A program made the translations under genes and the position numbers. A stretch of DNA of 19,019 bases, from positions 1 through 19,019 of the forward strand of contig JADFMZ010000016.1 in assembly GCA_022563615.1 (NCBI GenBank), given 5' to 3'. Every line of letters starts with the position of its first letter. Within the stretch, counting starts at the first letter, position 1. Positions 13,273-19,019 of the stretch are shown piece by piece. The notes under the pieces were generated by a model that had not been told where the DNA came from, made no database searches, and saw only the letters and a program-made list of their open reading frames with translations. The DNA comes from Planctomycetota bacterium. GTDB taxonomy: Bacteria; Planctomycetota; Phycisphaerae; UBA1845.

Positions 13273-15051
13273 ATGAAATTCAAGGTTCATGAAATAGCGT
13301 CGGTAATTACCGAGGAAATCCAAAATTATCGCAGCAACGTGGACGTGGCTGAGGTCGGCAAGGTGGTCGAGGTCGGCGACGGCATCGCGCGGGTTTACGG
13401 TCTGCGCAACGCGGTGGCGAGCGAACAGCTCGACTTTCAGAATGGCGCCTCAGGGCAGGTCTTCAACCTCGAGGAGAACTCCGTCGGTGTGGTCGTCCTC
13501 GGTAATTACCTGGGCATCAAGGAGGGGGACGAGGTTCGCCGCACCGGGGAGTTGCTCAGTGTGCCGTGCGGCGAAAAGATGATCGGTCGAATCGTTGACC
13601 CTCTTGGACGACCGCTGGACGGGCTCGGCGTATTGGAAACGAAGCATCGGCGTCCGTTGGAGTTCAAGGCTCCGGGCATTGTCGAACGGCAACCGGTGAG
13701 CGAGCCTCTCCAAACGGGCATTAAGGCCATCGACAGTATGATCCCGATCGGTCGAGGGCAGCGAGAACTAATCATCGGCGATCGCAAAACCGGCAAGACC
13801 GCGATCGCCATTGATACCATCATCAACCAAAAGGGCAACGACGTCATCTGTGTGTACGTCGCGATCGGACAGAAGGAATCGACGGTCGTCGGCGTGGTGG
13901 ACAAGCTCCGCGAGTGTGGGGCGATGGACTATACCATCGTGGTCTCGGCGTCAGCCGCCGATCCGGCGCCGCTTCAATACATCGCACCCTATGCCGGCGC
14001 GGCGATGGCGGAATACTTCATGTACAGTCAAGGCCGGGCGACGCTTTGTGTTTACGATGACCTGACTCGGCACGCCCACGCCTATCGGCAACTGTCGCTG
14101 CTGTTGCGTCGCCCACCGGGGCGTGAGGCCTATCCGGGAGACGTTTTCTATCTCCACTCTCGCCTGCTCGAGCGCAGTTGCAAACTCCGTGACGAATACG
14201 CGGTGGTCCCCAAAGACACGCCCCAGGATAGTTGCGACCGATCGCTGACTCGAAAGCATCCCCAAGGCCTGGCCGCGCCGAAAGAACATCGTCCGGACGA
14301 CATCAACAGCCGGTATCATCGACCCGCCGGATTGGAGCGGGCGAAGACGTGGCTTGAAACGCTACCGGATCGGGACCAATACCGCGTTCACCGGTTCCCC
14401 GACAGCGGCGGTTCCATGACGGCCTTACCCGTCATCGAGACCCTGGAAGGCGAGGTGTCGGCCTACATCCCGACGAACGTCATTTCCATTACCGACGGGC
14501 AGATTTACCTGGATCCTGATCTGTTCTTCGCCGGGGTTCGACCGGCCGTGAACGTTGGGATCAGCGTTTCACGCGTCGGCGGCAACGCCCAGCGCAAGGC
14601 GATGAAGAAGATCGCCGGTTCGCTACGGTTGGACCTTGCCGCCTTTCGAGAGCTGGAAGCCTTCGCCCAACTGGGCACCGAACTGGACGTCACGACCCAA
14701 CGGCAACTGGACCGAGGTCTGCGCATGGTTGAGCTGTTGAAACAGCCGCAATATCAGCCCACGGGTGTGGCCGACCAAATCCTCGGTCTCTTCGTCGGAA
14801 CGCAAGGGCATCTGGACGACGTTCCAGCCAATCGCGTTTCAGCGTTCGAGAAGGACCTGCTCAGACATCTTCATGATGAGTTCCCGGAGATTAGTCGTGA
14901 GATCGACGAGAAGGACGCGATCTCGGCTGAGCTGTCGGCAACGTTGGTTCGTGTAATCCAGGACTTCAAAACGCGGTTCCTGGACGACGGCAAATCCAAG
15001 GGCGATCGGAAGACGGCCGCCGACGAGAAACCTCAAGTGACCGCGGCATAG
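13273..15051 (+). CDS. atpA: AtpA, F1 ATP synthase subunit alpha, with about 68-residue insertion
   Basis: Subunit alpha is the non-catalytic nucleotide-binding partner of beta in F1. The 592-residue protein exceeds the usual 500-515. It has the beta-barrel domain (EVGKVVEVGDGIARVYGL), Walker A GDRKTGKT at 169-176, EAYPGDVFYLHSRLLER, YIPTNVISITDGQIYLDPDLFF and VSRVGGNAQ with the arginine-finger Arg434. Between DEY (307-309) and SGGSMTALP (378-386), about 68 residues are inserted in frame: a charged, Arg/Asp/Pro-rich segment with two Trp/Tyr-containing stretches. In E. coli alpha the same loop is also longer than in most bacteria (AEYVEAF...). A 25-residue Lys/Asp-rich tail follows the normal end. 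ATG 13273 has GGAAGAG upstream. The stop is 2 nt before atpG. Confidence 0.95.
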   Translation: MKFKVHEIASVITEEIQNYRSNVDVAEVGKVVEVGDGIARVYGLRNAVASEQLDFQNGASGQVFNLEENSVGVVVLGNYLGIKEGDEVRRTGELLSVPCGEKMIGRIVDPLGRPLDGLGVLETKHRRPLEFKAPGIVERQPVSEPLQTGIKAIDSMIPIGRGQRELIIGDRKTGKTAIAIDTIINQKGNDVICVYVAIGQKESTVVGVVDKLRECGAMDYTIVVSASAADPAPLQYIAPYAGAAMAEYFMYSQGRATLCVYDDLTRHAHAYRQLSLLLRRPPGREAYPGDVFYLHSRLLERSCKLRDEYAVVPKDTPQDSCDRSLTRKHPQGLAAPKEHRPDDINSRYHRPAGLERAKTWLETLPDRDQYRVHRFPDSGGSMTALPVIETLEGEVSAYIPTNVISITDGQIYLDPDLFFAGVRPAVNVGISVSRVGGNAQRKAMKKIAGSLRLDLAAFRELEAFAQLGTELDVTTQRQLDRGLRMVELLKQPQYQPTGVADQILGLFVGTQGHLDDVPANRVSAFEKDLLRHLHDEFPEISREIDEKDAISAELSATLVRVIQDFKTRFLDDGKSKGDRKTAADEKPQVTAA

Positions 15052-15053
15052 CG

Positions 15054-15935
15054 ATGGCGAATCGAAAAGTACTGCTGAAGCGCCGTAAGACGGCCCGCAA
15101 TATCTGTAAGATCACGCGCACGATGCAGTTGATCGCGACGGCCCGCTTTCAGGCTGCGTTCAAACGCGCCATGGGCACCAAGCCCTATGTCGAAAAGCTC
15201 GCCGAGCTGGTGGCCAACCTGTCCGAAAGCGCCGAAGGCGTTGACCATCCTTTGCTGCAAACCCAACCGAATGTGAAACGGTCGTCCTTGCTTATTCTGA
15301 CAAGCATGCGGGGGCTTTGTGGCGGCTACAACGCGAACGTGCTCCGGGCTGCCGCTGCGCATCTGGACGAGCAAAGTGCGCACGGCATTGACACCGACGT
15401 CCACATGATCGGAAAGAAGGGGATTGCCTTCTTCCAGTTTCTTAAGCGGCCGATGGCAAAACAGACTGCACAAGTCTCCGATGCGCCCAGCTTCGAGGAC
15501 GTCGAACCCATTGCCAATGAATGGATGGATCGATTGACTCGCGGCGAAATCGCAACGGTGCACGTGGCTTATATGAGATTCGTTTCCGCCGGCCAACAGC
15601 GAGCTGAAGTCATGCAGTTGCTGCCGCTGGCCTGTGACGTGGACTCGGGATCGAAGAAGGCTGAAACTTCCAGGCGCGTGGAATATGAATTCTCTCCCGC
15701 CCCCGAAGCGCTTCTAAATGAACTTTTACCAGCCACGGTTCGGGTGCGATTGTTTCAATGCTTTACCGAAGCCGTAGTCAGTGAACAGATCGCGCGGATG
15801 GTCGCTATGAAGGCCGCTACCGACGCGGCCACGGATATGATCAAGAGCCTCACGCGGCGTTACAACCGGGCGAGACAAACCTATATTACGATGGAGCTGC
15901 TGGATATTGTCGGCGGCGCCAATGCACTGGAATAG
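15054..15935 (+). CDS. atpG: AtpG, F1 ATP synthase subunit gamma
   Basis: Subunit gamma is the central rotor shaft. The 293-residue protein has the N-terminal coiled-coil signature LLKRRKTARNICKITRTMQLIATARF, a Rossmann-like middle domain with LTSMRGLCGGYNANVLRAA and IGKKGIAFF, and the C-terminal helix signature ARMVAMKAATDAATDMIKSL with YNRARQTYITMELLDIVGGANAL. Its ATG lies 2 nt after the atpA stop and has no recognisable ribosome site of its own, so translation is probably coupled to atpA, giving less gamma than alpha if re-initiation is inefficient. A 98-nt gap follows before atpD. Confidence 0.95.
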   Translation: MANRKVLLKRRKTARNICKITRTMQLIATARFQAAFKRAMGTKPYVEKLAELVANLSESAEGVDHPLLQTQPNVKRSSLLILTSMRGLCGGYNANVLRAAAAHLDEQSAHGIDTDVHMIGKKGIAFFQFLKRPMAKQTAQVSDAPSFEDVEPIANEWMDRLTRGEIATVHVAYMRFVSAGQQRAEVMQLLPLACDVDSGSKKAETSRRVEYEFSPAPEALLNELLPATVRVRLFQCFTEAVVSEQIARMVAMKAATDAATDMIKSLTRRYNRARQTYITMELLDIVGGANALE

Positions 15936-16033
15936 ACCAAGGAACGGCGAATGTTGAGTAACATAGCTTCAGGTTTGGACAATCGCTATTGGGGGAGCGC
16001 CCTTAAGATTAGTTCTGTGCGTAAAGGATTGGC

Positions 16034-17485
16034 ATGATGGAAAACGGGAATCACGGCAAAGTCACGCAGGTCATCGGCTCAACTCTTGATGCGCAGTTCT
16101 CAGAGGACCGCATGCCCGACATCTACAATGCGCTGCAGTTGGAGGTGGAACGGACCGTGCTGGGCGAAACGACCAAGGACACACTCTGGTGTGAGGTCGC
16201 GCAGCATCTGGGTGGCGGGCGGGTGCGCGCTATTTCGCTCGGATCTACAGACGGCGTCACGCGCGGAATGGATATCATCGACACCGGCGCGCCGATCATG
16301 GTTCCCGTAGGCGAGGAAACGCTCGGCCGGGTGTTCAATCTCGTCGGGCAGGTGATTGACGGGCGCGGTCCCATCACGGCCAAAGAGCGCCGCCCGATCC
16401 ATCACGAACCACCGGAATTTAAGGATCTCTCCTCCAAGACCGAGCTGTTCGAGACGGGGATCAAAGTTATTGATCTACTCTGTCCACTCGTCCGAGGCGG
16501 CAAGGCCGGCCTGTTTGGCGGCGCCGGCGTGGGAAAGACGGTCATCATTCAGGAATTGATCGCCCGATTGGCCCGATTTCACAGTGGATACTCCTGTTTT
16601 GCCGGCGTTGGGGAGCGCACGCGCGAGGGTAATGACCTTTGGCTGGAGATGCAGGAGGCCAAGATCGGCGACACCGGGCGAAGCGTGATGGATCAAACCG
16701 TGATGGTATTCGGCCAAATGAACGAGCCGCCGGGCGCGCGACTGCGTGTAGCGCTTTCGGCATTGACGATGGCGGAATACTTCCGCGACAACACCGGCGC
16801 GGACACGCTCTTGTTTATCGACAACATTTTCCGGTTCTCTCAGGCCGGCTCGGAGGTTTCGGCGCTCCTGGGTCGGATGCCGTCCGCGGTCGGCTATCAG
16901 CCCACGTTGGGTACGGAGATGGGCGAGCTGCAAGAGCGGATCACCTCGACCAAACGCGGTGCGGTGACCAGCATTCAGGCGATCTATGTTCCGGCCGACG
17001 ACTATACCGACCCCGCTCCCGCAACGGCGTTTACTCATCTGGACAGCACGGTCAACCTCGAACGCAGCATCGCGGAAAAGGGGATCTACCCGGCCGTCGA
17101 TCCGCTGGCCTCCACAAGCCGGATCATTGCACCGGAATATATTGGAGAGCGTCACTATAAAGTTGCCCGACGGGTCCAACAGATTCTCCAGCGATATAAG
17201 GACTTGCAGGACATCATTGCCATTCTCGGTGTGGATGAGCTTAGCGAGGATGATAAGGTCGCCGTTGCGCGAGCACGGAAGATCGAGCGATTCCTTTCCC
17301 AGCCGTTTTACGTGGCTGAGCAGTTCACCGGCTTCAGCGGCAACTACACTTCGCGCGAAGACACCGTGCGATCCTTCGAGGAATTGTGTGACGGCAAATG
17401 GGACCATCTGCCGGAGTCGGCGTTCATGTACGTGGGCGTGATTGAAGAGGCCGCCACCAAGGCGGAGAAGCTGGCGAAAGGATAA
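16034..17485 (+). CDS. atpD: AtpD, F1 ATP synthase subunit beta
   Basis: Subunit beta carries the catalytic sites. The 483-residue protein shows Walker A GGAGVGKT (162-169), FAGVGERTREGNDL with the catalytic Glu, MDQTVMVFGQMNEPPGAR, Walker B LLFIDNIFRFSQAGSEV, ALLGRMPSAVGYQPTL, and DELSEDD (401-407), the coupling segment touched by gamma. Length and order of motifs are normal. The ATG at 16034 (another at 16037) has AAAGGA about 6 nt upstream. The 98-nt gap before it contains no clear promoter. It is followed by atpC after 94 nt, so both belong to the same operon. Confidence 0.97.
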   Translation: MMENGNHGKVTQVIGSTLDAQFSEDRMPDIYNALQLEVERTVLGETTKDTLWCEVAQHLGGGRVRAISLGSTDGVTRGMDIIDTGAPIMVPVGEETLGRVFNLVGQVIDGRGPITAKERRPIHHEPPEFKDLSSKTELFETGIKVIDLLCPLVRGGKAGLFGGAGVGKTVIIQELIARLARFHSGYSCFAGVGERTREGNDLWLEMQEAKIGDTGRSVMDQTVMVFGQMNEPPGARLRVALSALTMAEYFRDNTGADTLLFIDNIFRFSQAGSEVSALLGRMPSAVGYQPTLGTEMGELQERITSTKRGAVTSIQAIYVPADDYTDPAPATAFTHLDSTVNLERSIAEKGIYPAVDPLASTSRIIAPEYIGERHYKVARRVQQILQRYKDLQDIIAILGVDELSEDDKVAVARARKIERFLSQPFYVAEQFTGFSGNYTSREDTVRSFEELCDGKWDHLPESAFMYVGVIEEAATKAEKLAKG

Positions 17486-17579
17486 GCACAACGCCGGAAC
17501 CGGGTATTACCCGATTTCGATAGGTCGGCGTTTCTCAGACATTGGGCATTACTGAGTTGACATTGCGGGTTTGACATCC

Positions 17580-18002
17580 ATGGCCAGACGTGAAACATTC
17601 CAGTGTACGGTGATTACCCCCGAGCGGCAGGTTCTCGACTGCGAAGCCAAGTTCGTGGCGTTTCCAGCCCATGATGGTGAGTTCGGCGTGCTCGTGAATC
17701 GGGCGCCTCTGGTCTGCAAGCTGGGCATAGGTTTGTTGCGGATCGAAACTGCAAACGATCGGCACGTCATGATGGTGGATGAGGGCTTCGCGCAGGTCGT
17801 TGACAACCGGCTTACGATCCTGACCGAAAGCACCGCACATGCCGAGGATCTCGACGCCGCCGTGGTCGAACAATCACGCGTTGAAGCCCGGGCGATGCGT
17901 GTTCCCGACGAAGCCGGCTATCGCGCTCGAAGCAAGGCGATCCAGCGGGCTCAAGTCCAGCTAAGGCTAGTGCGAACCGAAGGGTCGAAAGAAAAGGCCT
18001 AG
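17580..18002 (+). CDS. atpC: AtpC, F1 ATP synthase subunit epsilon
   Basis: Subunit epsilon binds gamma, contacts the c-ring and can inhibit ATP hydrolysis. The 140-residue product has the N-terminal beta-sandwich signature TVITPERQVLDCEAKFVAFPAHDGEFGVLVNRAPLVCKLGIGLLRI and MVDEGFAQVVDNRLTILTESTAHAEDL, then a helical C-terminal arm (about 90-135). The ATG at 17580 is preferred over a TTG 9 nt upstream because family members start just before the first beta strand; the ribosome site is weak in both cases. TTGACAT occurs twice just upstream (17557 and 17571), which may be chance. It is the last gene of the atp operon; only 21 nt separate it from the convergent lipoprotein gene and I see no terminator there. 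Confidence 0.93.
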   Translation: MARRETFQCTVITPERQVLDCEAKFVAFPAHDGEFGVLVNRAPLVCKLGIGLLRIETANDRHVMMVDEGFAQVVDNRLTILTESTAHAEDLDAAVVEQSRVEARAMRVPDEAGYRARSKAIQRAQVQLRLVRTEGSKEKA

Positions 18003-18023
18003 GGCTTGCTCCAGACGTTGCAG

Positions 18024-18872
18024 CTATCCCGGCCCGGCGTCGGAGTTGCCATCCGCAGAGGTTGATTCCGCCGCGCTGTGCGCTGCCTCGATTTCCTTTC
18101 GTGAACCCAGCAAGACGGTCGTGTCAGGATGTTGCCCACGCCATTCACCCAGCGGCATGATGGGAGGCTCCTCAATGAACGGCAGCGTTTCTCCCTTGCG
18201 GATTCCGGAAATCGCCGTCCATTCGTGGTCGTCGAGTGGATACCACAGGCTTTCCGTGCGGCGATCGTAGATCAGAAATATATTTTTGTAGACGTAGCCG
18301 CTCACGCCGAACTCGTCGATCCGGCCATCCTTCTCACGTCCGTGGACCACGGACAGTTTGGCCAACGGTCACCAACCCACAGTAACCGGCTTGCCGCCGA
18401 TGGTGTCATTGACCAGTTCATGATGATCCAGCAGGGCGGTGGGATAGGCCCGCGCCACGCCGTTTTCAACGTATCCCATGACCATGATTTCGTCGTTGGT
18501 CTTGGGCAGAGCGTCTCTGCCGTAGTGGCTGCTCGGGATATCGAGCAGGCGGGGATCGTCGGTCGCAACGAAAAGCGGGTCATCAATGGATTGAATCCGG
18601 TCCTTGCCGATTCCGAATTGCAGCTTTTCCGTCGGAATGGGCGAACCGGTGAAATCGTACCACTGGGCATCCGGCCCGCTGCGATCTCCACCAGCCCAGA
18701 GGAGCGTCTTGGGGCCATCGATCTTGACCTTGTCGGAATCTGCCCCCAACAGGCCGCGATACTGTTTTTGTGTGGTCGTTTTTTCCTTGCATGCCACTCC
18801 CGAGACCAACACCACTGTGACGATCGCTATGGCGCAGGCCCGAACCAACAACAATCCCTTACTACCGCTCAT
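18024..18872 (-). CDS. DUF3179-family lipoprotein with in-frame TGA (selenocysteine candidate or nonsense mutation)
   Basis: Read through one TGA, the frame gives 282 residues. Residues 1-28 form a lipoprotein-type signal peptide (VLVSGVAC, Cys28). DUF3179 features then follow in order: FVATDDPRLL, MVMGYVENGVARAYPTALLDHHELVNDTIGGKPVTVGW, [TGA, codon 168], PLAKLSVVHGREKDGR, FGVSGYVYKNIFLIYDRRTESLWYP, and the C-terminal LGEWRGQHPDTTVLLGS. In this family the W/Y is followed by C-P-L, so the TGA replaces a Cys codon; the second Cys of the usual C-x-x-C is Ala here. Both halves stay in the same frame and are well conserved, with no other lesion. GGAGG lies 8 nt before the ATG at 18872. DUF3179 function is not established. 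If TGA is read as stop, only the first 167 residues are made. Confidence 0.75.
18338..18371 (-). promoter_or_regulatory. TGA codon with SECIS-like hairpin
   Basis: On the minus strand the TGA (18371-18369) is followed by 14 nt and then a perfect hairpin, GTCCGT-GGTCC-ACGGAC (18354-18338). The loop begins with GG, and the distance from TGA to the loop G is about 20 nt. Bacterial SECIS elements have an apical loop with a G in its first two positions about 16-37 nt after the UGA; the E. coli fdhF loop is GGUC. An AC/GU extension below the stem would bulge out one U on the 5' side, as in fdhF, though at a different height. The fit is good but short hairpins also arise by chance. Confidence 0.45.
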
Positions 18873-18916
18873 TGATATCCTCCGATGGAAACACGCCAGG
18901 ATTCCCTTCGCGCCAC

Positions 18917-18945
18917 ATCATACACCTTCTGGACCTTGATGCCAG
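18917..18945 (-). promoter_or_regulatory. Candidate promoter of the DUF3179 lipoprotein gene
   Basis: On the minus strand CTGGCA (18945-18940) and TATGAT (18922-18917) are 17 nt apart. The -10 matches 5 of 6 and the -35 4 of 6 consensus positions. Transcription would begin near 18910, giving a leader of about 38 nt that contains the GGAGG ribosome site. The remaining 74 nt to the window end (18946-19019) hold nothing I can recognise. Confidence 0.5.
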
Positions 18946-19019
18946 CCGGCTGGAGATCCGAATCGCCGAGCGTGATTCTTCAATCACACTTGAGCCGTCG
19001 GCTTGGAACGCGCGTGATG

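Noticed and set aside
18129..18875. 248-codon plus-strand frame running opposite both halves of the DUF3179 gene
   Set aside because: It has no recognisable domain, and the minus strand shows clear DUF3179 motifs, a signal peptide and a strong ribosome site. An open antisense frame in GC-rich DNA is not evidence for a gene.
1..19019. CRISPR arrays, tRNA or rRNA genes, prophage or complete insertion sequences
   Set aside because: I looked for spaced direct repeats, cloverleaf-like sequences, integrase or transposase genes and found none.

Overview
The window is GC-rich, densely coded bacterial chromosome. Several traits suggest a planctomycete-type bacterium (Planctomycetota, possibly Phycisphaerae-like), but this is inferred from family resemblance, not from a marker gene. 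The traits are a DksA-like protein with a long Lys/Arg/Ser-rich tail next to a signal peptidase II with a large loop insertion, ATP synthase c and b subunits with N-terminal signal-peptide-like extensions, small Cys-containing exported proteins, and a DUF3179 lipoprotein.

Left part (1-5003): the 3' end of purE overlaps mtnA by 4 bp (purine synthesis and methionine salvage). A promoter candidate and two tandem small exported Cys-containing proteins follow. Next come a GNAT acetyltransferase on the minus strand and a large lipoprotein with a carbohydrate-binding-like beta-sandwich region.

Middle part (5000-9743): a near-consensus sigma70-type promoter (TTGACA, 17 nt, TATACT) drives a DksA/TraR-like gene, followed closely by lspA and then ribD (riboflavin synthesis). 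ribD converges on asd (aspartate-semialdehyde dehydrogenase, minus strand). Two related inverted-repeat elements flank asd. Both start TAGTGC, end GCACTA, and share an internal palindrome; they look like a MITE/REP-like family. The second ends 16 nt before the ATP synthase operon.

Right part (9744-18002): a complete F1Fo ATP synthase operon in the order atpZ-atpI-atpB-atpE-atpF-atpH-atpA-atpG-atpD-atpC. The alpha subunit carries an in-frame insertion of about 68 residues in a loop of the nucleotide-binding domain. The c subunit lacks the sodium-ligand pattern, so proton coupling is expected.

Right end (18024-18945): a minus-strand DUF3179 lipoprotein whose frame is interrupted by one TGA, exactly where the family has the first Cys of its C-P-L motif. 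A perfect hairpin with a GGUC-type loop begins 14 nt after the TGA. It is either a new selenoprotein candidate or a point-mutated gene, and it is the most interesting observation in the window.
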